A DNA stretch of 64,000 nucleotides from Angustibacter sp049994355 (GTDB lineage Bacteria; Actinomycetota; Actinomycetes; Actinomycetales; Angustibacteraceae). Positions 39,790-48,544 of the stretch are shown here, piece after piece. Every line of letters begins with the position of its first letter. The first letter of the stretch is position 1. The stretch covers positions 3,286,001 through 3,350,000 of the forward strand of contig NZ_CP188257.1 of NCBI RefSeq assembly GCF_049994355.1, given 5' to 3'. The translations under genes and the position numbers were made by a program. Under the pieces are notes generated by a model that was given only the letters and a program-made list of their open reading frames with translations, did not search any database and was not told the origin of the DNA.

Positions 39790-41247
39790 TCAGAGGTTCT
39801 TCTGGATGTCCGCCCAGTTCCGCTCGACGTCGTCCAGCCCACCGCACATGAAGAAGGCCTGCTCGGAGATGTGGTCGTACTCGCCTTCTGCGATCTTCGT
39901 GAAGGCCTCGACGGTCTCGTCCAGCGGGACCGTGGAGCCCTCGATGCCGGTGAACTGCTTTGCGACGTAAGTGTTCTGCGACAGGAAGCGCTGGATACGG
40001 CGGGCACGGTTCACCAGCGTCTTGTCCTCCTCCGACAGCTCGTCGATACCGAGGATCGCGATGATGTCCTGGAGCTCCTTGTTGCGCTGCAGGATCTGCT
40101 TGACCCGCACCGCGGTGTCGTAGTGCTCCTGCGAGATGTAACGCGGGTCCAGGATGCGCGAGGTCGAGGTCAGCGGGTCGACCGCGGGGTAGATACCCAG
40201 CGAGGCGATGTCGCGGGAGAGCTCGGTGGTCGCGTCCAGGTGGGCGAACGTGGTCGCCGGTGCCGGGTCGGTGTAGTCGTCCGCGGGCACGTAGATCGCC
40301 TGCATCGAGGTGATCGAGTGACCACGGGTCGAGGTGATCCGCTCCTGCAGCACGCCCATCTCGTCGGCCAGGGTCGGCTGGTACCCCACGGCGGACGGCA
40401 TGCGGCCGAGCAGGGTGGAGACCTCGGACCCGGCCTGGGTGAACCGGAAGATGTTGTCGATGAACAGCAGCACGTCCTGGTTCTGCACGTCGCGGAAGTA
40501 CTCCGCCATGGTCAGGGCCGAGAGCGCGACGCGCAGCCGGGTGCCCGGCGGCTCGTCCATCTGGCCGAAGACCAGCGCGGTCTGGCCGATGACGTCGGAC
40601 TCGGTCATCTCCTCGATCAGGTCGTTTCCCTCACGAGTGCGCTCCCCGACGCCGGCGAACACCGAAACGCCGTCGTGGTCGCGCGCCACCCGGGCGATCA
40701 TCTCCTGGATGAGGACCGTCTTGCCGACTCCCGCACCACCGAAGAGGCCGATCTTGCCGCCGAGGACGTACGGCGTGAGCAGGTCGATGACCTTGATGCC
40801 GGTCTGGAACATCTCGGTCTTCGGCTCGAGCTGGTCGAACGCCGGTGCCTTGCGGTGGATCGGCCAGCGCTCGGTGATCTCGAGCGTCTCGCCCTCCTTG
40901 AGGTTGACGCAGTCGCCGGTCACGTTGAACACGTGGCCCTTGGTGACGTCGCCGACCGGCACGGAGATGCCGGCACCGGTGTCGCGCACGGCCGCGCCAC
41001 GGACGAGTCCGTCGGTCGGCTTCATGGCGATGGCCCGGATCATGTTGTCGCCGATGTGCTGGGCGACCTCGAGCACGAGCGTGCGGGACTCACCCGTCAG
41101 CTCGTAGTCGATCTCGAGGGCGTTGTACATCTCCGGCATCGCGTCCGGCGGGAACTCGATGTCGACGACGGGGCCGATCACCCGGCTGATGCGGCCGACA
41201 CCCGCAGTGCCGGCGTCCGCGGCCTTGTCGGTGGCAGTGGCAGTCAT
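39790..41247 (-). CDS. atpD: ATP synthase beta subunit
   Basis: A 485-residue catalytic F1 beta subunit. Walker A is GGAGVGKT at 170-177. The catalytic Glu lies in GVGERTREGNDL, the DELSEED-region equivalent reads IDELSEEDK, and the ATP synthase signature is PAIDPLxS-like PAVDPLTSTSR. ATG at 41247 is chosen over GTG at 41256, because a GAGTGAGAGAC Shine-Dalgarno precedes it and it lies 9 bp after the atpG stop. It is followed by a strong hairpin instead of atpC. Confidence 0.97.
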   Translation of the reverse strand: MTATATDKAADAGTAGVGRISRVIGPVVDIEFPPDAMPEMYNALEIDYELTGESRTLVLEVAQHIGDNMIRAIAMKPTDGLVRGAAVRDTGAGISVPVGDVTKGHVFNVTGDCVNLKEGETLEITERWPIHRKAPAFDQLEPKTEMFQTGIKVIDLLTPYVLGGKIGLFGGAGVGKTVLIQEMIARVARDHDGVSVFAGVGERTREGNDLIEEMTESDVIGQTALVFGQMDEPPGTRLRVALSALTMAEYFRDVQNQDVLLFIDNIFRFTQAGSEVSTLLGRMPSAVGYQPTLADEMGVLQERITSTRGHSITSMQAIYVPADDYTDPAPATTFAHLDATTELSRDIASLGIYPAVDPLTSTSRILDPRYISQEHYDTAVRVKQILQRNKELQDIIAILGIDELSEEDKTLVNRARRIQRFLSQNTYVAKQFTGIEGSTVPLDETVEAFTKIAEGEYDHISEQAFFMCGGLDDVERNWADIQKNL

Positions 41248-41258
41248 GTCTCTCACTC

Positions 41259-42167
41259 TCAGTTCTCGACTCCGGCGGAGGCCAGTGCGTCGGCGCCGCC
41301 GACGATCTCGCTGATCTCCTGGGTGATCTCGGCCTGGCGGGCCTGGTTGGCCAACCGGGTGTACAGGCGGATGAGGTCGGAGGCGTTGTCCGACGCCGAC
41401 TTCATGGCGCGCTGACGGGCAGCCTGCTCACTCGCGGCGGCCTGCAGCATGCAGTTGTAGATGCGGCTGCTGATGTAGCTGGGCAGCAGCGCGTCGAACA
41501 CGGCCTCCGCGTTCGGTTCGAACTCGTACAGCGGCAGGACGTCGTCCTCGGACGGCGCCGCCTCACCCTCGACGACCTCCAGCGGCAGGAGGCGGATGAC
41601 CTCCGGCGTCTGGGTGACCATGTTGACGAAGTGCGTGTAGACGATGTGGATCTCGTCCACGCCGCCCTCGGCCGAGCCCTTCAGGAAGGCGTCGACCAGG
41701 ACGTCGCCGACCTCCTTGGCGTCCGAGTGCTGGGGCGCCTCGCTGAAGCCGGTCCACTCCTGAGCCGTCTCGCGACGGCGGAACCGGAAGTAGGCCACGC
41801 CCTTGCGTCCGACGACATACGGCACCGTCTCGACGCCGCGCGCGCGAAGATGCTCGGTGAGCCGCTCGCCGGCCTTGAGGACGTTCGCGGAGTAGGCCCC
41901 CGCCATGCCGCGGTCGCTCGTGATGACGAGCACCGCGGCCTTGCGGACGTCGTCCTTCTCGGTGATCAGCGGGTGCTCGGTGTTCGAGTACGTCGCCACC
42001 GCCGAGACCGCTCGGGTGATCGCCCGGGCGTAGGGGGACGACGCCTCGACCGCAGCGCGCGCCTTGGCGATCCGGGACGTGGCGATGAGCTCCATCGCGC
42101 TGAAGATCTTCTTCAGTGACGAGGTGGAGTTGATCCGTTGGCGGTAGACCCGCTGCTGTGCACCCAT
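41259..42167 (-). CDS. atpG: ATP synthase gamma subunit
   Basis: A 302-residue F1 gamma subunit, the rotating central shaft. The N-terminal helix QQRVYRQRINSTSSLKKIFSAMELIA and the C-terminal helix MKSASDNASDLIRLYTRLANQARQAEIT form the coiled coil. Between them lies the Rossmann-like domain with VLVITSDRGMAGAYSANVLK. A loop rich in acidic residues (EVVEGEAAPSEDDVLPL, about 195-211) occurs where mycobacterial gamma also carries an insertion; I cannot say if it is the same one. It starts 4 bp after the atpA stop. Confidence 0.96.
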   Translation of the reverse strand: MGAQQRVYRQRINSTSSLKKIFSAMELIATSRIAKARAAVEASSPYARAITRAVSAVATYSNTEHPLITEKDDVRKAAVLVITSDRGMAGAYSANVLKAGERLTEHLRARGVETVPYVVGRKGVAYFRFRRRETAQEWTGFSEAPQHSDAKEVGDVLVDAFLKGSAEGGVDEIHIVYTHFVNMVTQTPEVIRLLPLEVVEGEAAPSEDDVLPLYEFEPNAEAVFDALLPSYISSRIYNCMLQAAASEQAARQRAMKSASDNASDLIRLYTRLANQARQAEITQEISEIVGGADALASAGVEN

Positions 42168-42170
42168 GCC

Positions 42171-43808
42171 TCAGCCGCGCTTCTGACGGACGATCTTCTC
42201 GTGGGCGACGTCGTCGCCCTCCATCGCCTCGGCCTCTTCGTGACCGGCCTCGACCGGCTTGCGGTCATCGGTCTGGAAGGCCTTCTTGAACGCGTCCGTC
42301 TCGGACTTGAGCTTGTTCGCGGTGTCGTCCTCGAACTTGCCGGTCTCGCGGATCGTGGTGAGGACGTCGCTCGAGCGACGCAGGTGGTCGAGCAGCTCGC
42401 GCTCGAACTTGCGGACGTCGTCGACCGCGACGTCGTCCAGCTGGCCGGTCGTGCCGAGCCAGACCGAGACGACCTGCTCCTCCACCGGGTACGGCGAGTA
42501 CTGACCCTGCTTGAGCAGCTCCATCAGCCGCTGGCCACGGGACAGCTGCTGGCGCGAGGCGGCGTCCAGGTCGGAGGCGAACAGCGCGAACGCCTCCAGG
42601 GCGCGGAACTGCGCCAGGTCGATCTTCAGACGACCGGAGACCGACTTCATCGCCTTGGTCTGGGCCGCGCCACCGACGCGGGAGACCGACACACCGACGT
42701 TGACCGCGGGGCGCTGGTTGGCGTTGAAGAGGTCCGACTCGAGGAAGATCTGGCCGTCGGTGATCGAGATGACATTGGTCGGGATGTACGCCGAGACGTC
42801 GTTGGCCTTGGTCTCGATGATCGGCAGGCCGGTCATCGAGCCGGCACCGAGCTCGTCGGAGAGCTTGGCGCAGCGCTCGAGCAGGCGCGAGTGCAGGTAG
42901 AAGACGTCGCCGGGGTAGGCCTCGCGGCCCGGCGGGCGGCGCAGCAGCAGCGACACGGCGCGGTAGGCCTCGGCCTGCTTGGAAAGGTCGTCGAAGATGA
43001 TCAGGACGTGCTTGCCCTCGTACATCCAGTGCTGGCCGATGGCCGAGCCGGTGTACGGCGCGAGGTACTTGAAGCCGGCCGGATCGGACGCCGGAGCCGC
43101 CACGATGGTGGTGTACTCCATCGCGCCGGCCTCCTCGAGCGCACCGCGCACGGAGGCGATCGTCGAGCCCTTCTGGCCGATGGCGACGTAGATGCAGCGA
43201 ACCTGCTTGCTCGGGTCGCCGCTCTCCCAGAACTCCTTCTGGTTGATGATCGTGTCGATCGCCACGGCGGTCTTGCCGGTCTGCCGGTCACCGATGATCA
43301 GCTGACGCTGGCCGCGGCCGATCGGGGTCATCGAGTCGATGGCCTTGATCCCGGTCTGCAGCGGCTCGTGCACCGACTTGCGATCGACCACCGAGGCGGC
43401 CTGCAGCTCCAGCGCGCGGGTCTCGGTCGACTCGATGTCGCCCAGCCCGTCGATCGGCGTGCCCAGCGGGTCGACGACCCGGCCGAGGAAGTTGTCGCCC
43501 ACCGGGACCGAGAGGATCTCGCCGGTGCGCTGCACCTCCTGGCCCTCCTCGATGCCGGAGAACTCACCGAGCACGACCACGCCGATCTCGCGCACGTCGA
43601 GGTTCAGCGCGAGGCCCAGCGTGCCGTCCTCGAAGCGCAGCAGCTCGTTGGCCATGCACGAGGGCAGGCCCTCGACACGCGCGATGCCGTCGCCGGCCTC
43701 GCTGACGCGGCCGACCTCTTCGCGAGCGGCCGTTCCGGGCTCGTAGGACTGCACGAAGGTGTCCAGGGCGGCCCGGATCTCCTCCGGGCGGATCGTGAGC
43801 TCCGTCAT
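42171..43808 (-). CDS. atpA: ATP synthase alpha subunit
   Basis: A 545-residue non-catalytic F1 alpha subunit. The P-loop is GDRQTGKT at 173-180; LIIFDDLSKQAEAYR contains the Walker B region, and the arginine finger region is SVSRVGGAAQTKAMK. A C-terminal extension of about 35 residues after FKKAFQT is acidic then basic (HEEAEAMEGDDVAHEK), like the actinobacterial extensions that slow ATP hydrolysis in mycobacteria. The ATG at 43808 has GCAGGAACC upstream. Confidence 0.97.
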   Translation of the reverse strand: MTELTIRPEEIRAALDTFVQSYEPGTAAREEVGRVSEAGDGIARVEGLPSCMANELLRFEDGTLGLALNLDVREIGVVVLGEFSGIEEGQEVQRTGEILSVPVGDNFLGRVVDPLGTPIDGLGDIESTETRALELQAASVVDRKSVHEPLQTGIKAIDSMTPIGRGQRQLIIGDRQTGKTAVAIDTIINQKEFWESGDPSKQVRCIYVAIGQKGSTIASVRGALEEAGAMEYTTIVAAPASDPAGFKYLAPYTGSAIGQHWMYEGKHVLIIFDDLSKQAEAYRAVSLLLRRPPGREAYPGDVFYLHSRLLERCAKLSDELGAGSMTGLPIIETKANDVSAYIPTNVISITDGQIFLESDLFNANQRPAVNVGVSVSRVGGAAQTKAMKSVSGRLKIDLAQFRALEAFALFASDLDAASRQQLSRGQRLMELLKQGQYSPYPVEEQVVSVWLGTTGQLDDVAVDDVRKFERELLDHLRRSSDVLTTIRETGKFEDDTANKLKSETDAFKKAFQTDDRKPVEAGHEEAEAMEGDDVAHEKIVRQKRG

Positions 43809-43872
43809 CGTGGTTCCTGCCTTCTGTTCTCTGTCGTGGTGCGGGGTTCGGGAGATCTGGAGGTGGTGCGGT

Positions 43873-44688
43873 TCAGCGGGCCAGCTGGCGGCGGACGTCG
43901 TCGAGCCGGCGCGACACCGTGCCGTCGAGCACCTCGTCGCCGATCTCGACCCGGATGCCACCGAGGACCTTGGGGTCCACGTCGACGTTGAGGTGCACGC
44001 GCTTGCCGTACAGGGTGGTCAGCGCCGCTGCGAGCCGCGCACGCTGGTCGCCCTCGAGCGGCAGCGCCACCCGGATGTGAGCCACGAGCTTGTCGCGGCG
44101 GGTCGCGGCGAGCTGGACGTTGGCGTTCAGCGCGCGGTCGAGGTTCTGGCCACGACCGGTCAGCACCGCGCGACGGATCAGCACGACTGCCTCGGGGGCC
44201 GCCTTGGCGCTGATTAGCTCGTCGATCAGCGCCGACTTGCTGTCCACCGGTGCTGCGCGGTCGGCGAGCGCCCGGGCGAGCTCGGGGTCGGCGTCCACGA
44301 TCCGCTCGAACCGGAACAGCTCGTCCTCGACCCGGTCGGCGCGGTCCTGGGCCTCGGCGCCGGCGATGACGGCCGACGAGCCGAGCTTCTCGATCGCGTC
44401 ACCGAGGTCGCGCGCCCGCGACCAGCGCGAGCGGGCCATGTCGGCCAGCAGGGTGACGACGTCCGCCGACACCTTGCCCTCGAGCAGCCGGGTGATCAGG
44501 CCCGACTTGGCGTCGGGCTCGCTGGACGGGTCCGTCAGGGCCCGGCGCAGCGACACGTTCGCGTCCAGCACGTCGACGACGGCGAACAGCGCCTGGCCGA
44601 TCGCCGTGCCGTCCGTGCCCGCCGTGCCCAGGAGAGCATCGAGCTGCTCCTCGGCCGTCGCGAGCGACTCACGGCTGACGCCCTGCAT
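43873..44688 (-). CDS. atpH: ATP synthase delta subunit
   Basis: A 271-residue delta (OSCP-like) subunit of the peripheral stalk. The N-terminal helical domain begins SRESLATAEEQLDALLG, and the C-terminal domain has RVALPLEGDQRARLAAALTTLYGKRVHLNVDVDPKVLGGIRVEIGDEV. The length matches the long actinobacterial form. Here b and delta are separate genes, not the b-delta fusion of mycobacteria. The ATG overlaps the atpF stop by one base (TGATG). Confidence 0.95.
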   Translation of the reverse strand: MQGVSRESLATAEEQLDALLGTAGTDGTAIGQALFAVVDVLDANVSLRRALTDPSSEPDAKSGLITRLLEGKVSADVVTLLADMARSRWSRARDLGDAIEKLGSSAVIAGAEAQDRADRVEDELFRFERIVDADPELARALADRAAPVDSKSALIDELISAKAAPEAVVLIRRAVLTGRGQNLDRALNANVQLAATRRDKLVAHIRVALPLEGDQRARLAAALTTLYGKRVHLNVDVDPKVLGGIRVEIGDEVLDGTVSRRLDDVRRQLAR

Positions 44689-45278
44689 CAGGACTCCTGC
44701 TCGATCGCCGCGTCGGCTCGCGACACGAGCGACACCGACTCGATGTCACCGGCCTCGAGCTCGGCCAGGAAGCGCTCGACGGTGCGACGCTGGCGCGCCT
44801 CGTCCTCGAGGGACTCACCGACCACGCGCGAGGCGAGCTCGGTGGCGAGGGCGCCGACCTCGGCCCGCAGCGAGATGACAGCCTGCTGACGCTCGGCGGT
44901 GATCTGCGCCTGCGCGGAAGCGGTGATCCGCTCGGACTCGGACTGCGCCTGCGCCTTGAGCTCGGCGAGGATCTGCGCGCCCTCGGCGCGCGCCTCCTCG
45001 CGGATGCGGCTGGCCTCGGCGCGCGACTCGGCGAGCTGTGCCTTGTACTGCTCGAGCAGCTCGGCGGCCTCGGCGTTGGCCTTGTCCGCCTCCTCGATCT
45101 GACCCTCGATCGCGGCGGCGCGCGCGGCGTACATGACCTCGAGACGGGGCACGACCTTCTTGGCCACGACCCAGTAGAGGATGGCGAAGGCGACGATGCC
45201 GAAGATCAGCTCACCGGGGTGAGGGATGATCGGGGGCGCCGTCTCCCAGTCGATGGCGACGATGTGTGCGGTGTGCAC
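44688..45278 (-). CDS. atpF: ATP synthase b subunit
   Basis: A 196-residue Fo b subunit. The membrane helix is at about residues 22-45 (GELIFGIVAFAILYWVVAKK). A long charged helix follows, rich in Ala, Glu and Arg (IEGQIEEADKANAEAAELLEQ), forming the peripheral stalk. A second copy (b') was not found. The GTG start has GAGGAGACACC upstream. It lies 29 bp after atpE and overlaps atpH by one base. Confidence 0.95.
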   Translation of the reverse strand: MHTAHIVAIDWETAPPIIPHPGELIFGIVAFAILYWVVAKKVVPRLEVMYAARAAAIEGQIEEADKANAEAAELLEQYKAQLAESRAEASRIREEARAEGAQILAELKAQAQSESERITASAQAQITAERQQAVISLRAEVGALATELASRVVGESLEDEARQRRTVERFLAELEAGDIESVSLVSRADAAIEQES

Positions 45279-45307
45279 GGTGTCTCCTCAGGGAGTCGGA
45301 GGTCGGG

Positions 45308-45517
45308 TCAGCCCTTGAAGACGAACGCGAGCGCGAGACCGAAGATGGCCAGCGCCTCTGCGAGCGCGAAGCCGAGGAAGGCGATCGGCTGGAGCATGCC
45401 GCGGGCCTCGGGCTGACGCGCGACGCCGTTGATGTAGGCCGCGAACACCAGACCGACACCGATACCGGGGCCGATGGCGGACAGGCCGTAGCCGAGGATC
45501 GCGATGTCGCCGGTCAT
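45308..45517 (-). CDS. atpE: ATP synthase c subunit
   Basis: A 69-residue proton-carrying ring subunit with two membrane helices joined by the polar loop ARQPEAR (33-39). The essential carboxylate is Glu54 in FALAEALAIFG, and the first helix has the glycine-rich AIGPGIGVG. The N-terminus is short. The ATG is preceded by a GAGAGAGAG Shine-Dalgarno. It lies between atpB and atpF in the usual order. Confidence 0.96.
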   Translation of the reverse strand: MTGDIAILGYGLSAIGPGIGVGLVFAAYINGVARQPEARGMLQPIAFLGFALAEALAIFGLALAFVFKG

Positions 45518-45593
45518 GTCAATTCACTCTCTCTCTGGTTGCCTGCGAGCGGGAGTGCTCGAAGGTGACTTCCTCTGTGGTTGTGGCTGTAGG

Positions 45594-46382
45594 TCAGTGC
45601 TCGTCGGCGAGGGCGCCGGCGATGTAGATGGCGGTCAGCAGGGTGAAGATGTACGCCTGCAGCACCTGGACGAGGAGCTCGAACAACGTCATCACGAAGC
45701 CCATGCCCAGTGAGCCGACACCGGCGAGCTTCACGCCGAAGGCGCCGTGCTGGAGCATGTACTCGCCGCCGCCGATGAACAGCACGAGCAGCAGGTGCCC
45801 GGCGAACATGTTGCCGAACAGTCGCAGGGCGAGCGTGACCGGCCGGGTGAACACGTCGGTCAGCAGCTCGAGGATGAAGATGTACGGGATGAGGGCCAGC
45901 GGGAGCCCGGAGGGCACCAGCGACTTCCAGTAGCCGAAGAAGCCGTGCTTGCGGAACCCGACCACGTGGTAGATCACGAACACGAACAGGGCCAGCGCGG
46001 CCGCGAAGCCGATGCGGCTCATCGTCGGGAACTGGATCACCGGGATGATGCTGAACACGTTGTTCACGATGATCAGGCAGAACAGCGTGAACAGCAGCGG
46101 CACGTACTTCAGGAACTCCTTGCTGCCGATGATGTCCCGGCCGACGCCGTCCCGCACCAGGCTGTAGGCCACCTCGGTGCTGGCCTGCTTGCGGTTCGGG
46201 ACCACGGACATCTTCTTCGTGCCGGCCAGCAGCAGCCATGAGATCAGGGCCACCGACAGCATGATCACGACCATCGCCCGCGTGATGGCGAACGGACCGT
46301 CGCCGATCAGCGGCTGCCAGAAGTCCTGGACCCCGGGCGGCTCGTAGGTCGAGCCTTCGGTGGCCAGCGCCACGATGCTCAC
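45594..46382 (-). CDS. atpB: ATP synthase a subunit
   Basis: A 262-residue Fo a subunit forming the proton half-channels. The essential Arg is R187 in RPVTLALRLFGNMFAGH. Further conserved parts are YVPLLFTLFCLIIVNNVFSIIP and FTLLTAIYIAGALADEH at the C-terminus. About six membrane segments are visible. The GTG start is preceded by GGAGAAGCC. A 100-bp gap separates it from the upstream AtpZ-like gene, in which I see no promoter or gene. Confidence 0.96.
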   Translation of the reverse strand: MSIVALATEGSTYEPPGVQDFWQPLIGDGPFAITRAMVVIMLSVALISWLLLAGTKKMSVVPNRKQASTEVAYSLVRDGVGRDIIGSKEFLKYVPLLFTLFCLIIVNNVFSIIPVIQFPTMSRIGFAAALALFVFVIYHVVGFRKHGFFGYWKSLVPSGLPLALIPYIFILELLTDVFTRPVTLALRLFGNMFAGHLLLVLFIGGGEYMLQHGAFGVKLAGVGSLGMGFVMTLFELLVQVLQAYIFTLLTAIYIAGALADEH

Positions 46383-46482
46383 GGCTTCTCCTCAACAGCT
46401 GGGGACGTCGTCAAAGAACAGGGACCGCAGTCGAATCCGATGCACGGGCGCACAACAGCGCCTCGACGCAATGCGTTCGGGG

Positions 46483-46725
46483 TCAGTGCGTACCGTACCG
46501 GAACCAGATCAGGTAGAGCGATAGCCCCATCCCGCCCACGATCCCGACCGGCAGCAGGAACTCCGTACCGAACCAGTTGTCCAGTAGCCAGCCCAGCCCG
46601 CCGTACACCAGCGGACCGGTGAGCAGGTAGGCGAACGCCCGCCACGCCTGGTGCGCCTCCAGTCCGGGGATCTCGTCTGACGGATCCGGCTGGGACTGCG
46701 GTGCGGGCTTGGGTGGGGTGGGCAT
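46483..46725 (-). CDS. AtpZ/AtpI-type small membrane protein (PF09527-like)
   Basis: An 80-residue protein with two membrane segments (about 28-48 and 53-73). It matches the AtpZ/AtpI pattern AWRAFAYLLTGPLVYGGLGWLLD then LLPVGIVGGMGLSLYLIWFRYGT. Such proteins sit at the start of atp operons and assist c-ring assembly or Mg2+ handling. ATG at 46725 (GGAG 8 nt upstream) is favoured over GTG at 46737. It lies between a second AtpI-like gene and atpB. Confidence 0.82.
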   Translation of the reverse strand: MPTPPKPAPQSQPDPSDEIPGLEAHQAWRAFAYLLTGPLVYGGLGWLLDNWFGTEFLLPVGIVGGMGLSLYLIWFRYGTH

Positions 46726-46749
46726 CAGGGGCTCCACGGTAGCAACGGG

Positions 46750-47295
46750 TCATCGGGGGGCGCCCTCGTCCGAGACGTCGCTCGAAGGCCGGTCGGCGCC
46801 CGGTGCGACGAGGATCCGGAGCTTGGTGAACGCGCGCATCTCGAACGCCAGCCAGACGAGCGTGCAGGCGATGATCGACAGGGCGAGCGCCTGACCGGAC
46901 AGCCAGCTCGCGTCGCGCAGCAGGACCATGGCGATGCCGAGGGCGAGGATCTTGCCGGTGTAGGTCGCCAGGACCACGGACATCACCGCGATCGGCTGCA
47001 GGTGCGCCGTCTGGCGCATCACCAGCAGGCTGAGCGAGAAGAACACCACTACCAGCGCGGCGCCCAGGGCGGCGGACCAGGCGGCCTTGCTGCCGCCGAG
47101 CAGTCCACCGAGGACGACGGCCCCGACGCCGGTCACCAGGGTGGGCATCAGCGCGGTGCGCAGCATCGCAGCGAACTGGGCGCGGGTCTGTGCGGCCTCC
47201 TGCTCGGAGACAGCTGGGGTGGGGGCGCCCTCGTCCACGGCACGAGCATCCTCGGATACGAGGCTCGTGGCGAGCGGACGTTCGTCCTTGGCCAT
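46750..47295 (-). CDS. ATP synthase I-like membrane protein
   Basis: A 181-residue protein with a polar N-terminal tail of about 50 residues and four membrane segments (about 63-83, 88-108, 116-135, 143-162). Its place as the first gene of the atp operon and its topology match AtpI-like proteins (Rv1303 in M. tuberculosis). I chose ATG at 47295; GTG one codon earlier and TTG at 47349 are in the same frame. The promoter with an embedded inverted repeat lies just upstream of 47349. Confidence 0.8.
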   Translation of the reverse strand: MAKDERPLATSLVSEDARAVDEGAPTPAVSEQEAAQTRAQFAAMLRTALMPTLVTGVGAVVLGGLLGGSKAAWSAALGAALVVVFFSLSLLVMRQTAHLQPIAVMSVVLATYTGKILALGIAMVLLRDASWLSGQALALSIIACTLVWLAFEMRAFTKLRILVAPGADRPSSDVSDEGAPR

Positions 47296-47352
47296 CACGG
47301 GCGCCTGCCTTTCGGCGGCTCGAGGGGTGGTCTTCGGGCGGTGCTTCAACTG

Positions 47353-47372
47353 CTTGTGAATGCTATCACAAG
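47353..47372 (-). promoter_or_regulatory. Candidate atp operon -10 box inside an inverted repeat
   Basis: On the minus strand CTTGTGATAGCATTCACAAG: the TAGCAT -10 candidate (47365-47360) is exactly the loop between 7-bp arms CTTGTGA and TCACAAG. A protein bound here would cover the promoter. The -35 region is not convincing. Confidence 0.55.
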
Positions 47373-47388
47373 CGTCTTCACATGTTGT

Positions 47389-48510
47389 TCACACCCCGGC
47401 GGGGCGGCTCGCCGAGACCCTGCGGTGGATCGGTCCGGCCGCGGTCATCGCCACCGCGAGCAGCAGCAACCCGGCGATCACGGCCAGCGCCCAGATCAGC
47501 GGGAGAAGGGCCAGCGCGGCCATCCCGAACGCCACGGTGGCCGCCCACAGGTACAGCGACAGCACGGCGCCGGCGTGCGTGTGCCCCAGGGCGAGCATCT
47601 GGTGGTGCAGGTGCTGGGCGTCGGGCTGCCATGGCAGCCGACCGGCTCGGGTGCGCCGGATGATCGCCAGCACGAGGTCCAGCAACGGGACCACCAGCAC
47701 CGCGATCGGCATCAGCAGCGGGAACAGGTAGAGCAGCTCCGGCGGCAGGTCCCCCGCGCTGAGCGCGGCCGGGTCGATGTTGCCGGTCAGCGAGATCGTG
47801 GCGGCGGACAGCAGCAGGCCGAGCAGCATCGCGCCGGTGTCTCCCATGAAGATCTTCGCCGGGTTGAAGTTGAACGGCAGGAACCCCAGGCAGCAGCCGA
47901 TCAGCACGGCAGCGATCAGCGAGGCCACCGAGAAGACGTTCGCCGAGTAGTCCTTCGAGATCGAGTACGCGTAAGCGAAGAAGCCGATGGCGGCGATGCA
48001 CGTGATGCCGGCGGCCAGGCCGTCCAGGCCGTCCACGAAGTTCACCGCGTTCATCGTGGTCACCACCACGAGCACCGTGATCACGACCAGCACCGTGGTC
48101 GGCAGGTAGGTCACACCGAACACCGGCAAGGACAGCATCTGCACGCCCTGGAACGCCATCACGCCCGCGGCCAGCAACTGGCCGGCGAACTTCGTCCACG
48201 CCTCCAGGCCCCAGATGTCGTCGGCCACCCCGAGCACCACGACCAGCAGCGCCCCGATCAGCACCGCGTGCAGGTCGCTGTTGTCCTGGGTCACCGTGCG
48301 CAGGAACGGTAGGTGGCTGGCCACCAGCAGGGCCACCACGAATCCGGCGAAGATCGCCAGACCACCCAGCCGCGGCATCGGCACGGCGTGCACGTCCCGG
48401 TCGCGTACGGCGGTCACCCAGCCGCGCCGCACAGCGAGCGTCCGCACCACCGGGGTCGTCACGTAGGTGACGGTGGCGGCAACCAGGAGGACGAACAGGT
48501 ACTCGCGCAC
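47389..48510 (-). CDS. wecA: Undecaprenyl-phosphate GlcNAc-1-phosphate transferase (WecA/Rfe type)
   Basis: A 373-residue polyprenyl-phosphate sugar-1-phosphate transferase of the MraY/WecA family with about 11 membrane segments. It starts cell-wall linker or polysaccharide synthesis on decaprenyl/undecaprenyl phosphate. Active-site motifs are VPMPRLGGLAIF, GVADDIWG (Asp-Asp), NAVNFVDGLDGLAAG, KIFMGDTGAMLLG and the His-rich loop DAQHLHHQML. The M. tuberculosis counterpart by position is Rv1302, which starts arabinogalactan linker synthesis. The GTG at 48510 lies 34 bp after the glyA stop. Confidence 0.93.
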   Translation of the reverse strand: MREYLFVLLVAATVTYVTTPVVRTLAVRRGWVTAVRDRDVHAVPMPRLGGLAIFAGFVVALLVASHLPFLRTVTQDNSDLHAVLIGALLVVVLGVADDIWGLEAWTKFAGQLLAAGVMAFQGVQMLSLPVFGVTYLPTTVLVVITVLVVVTTMNAVNFVDGLDGLAAGITCIAAIGFFAYAYSISKDYSANVFSVASLIAAVLIGCCLGFLPFNFNPAKIFMGDTGAMLLGLLLSAATISLTGNIDPAALSAGDLPPELLYLFPLLMPIAVLVVPLLDLVLAIIRRTRAGRLPWQPDAQHLHHQMLALGHTHAGAVLSLYLWAATVAFGMAALALLPLIWALAVIAGLLLLAVAMTAAGPIHRRVSASRPAGV

Positions 48511-48544
48511 TCAGCGTCCCCCGGCCGCCCGACGGGTCACCGGG

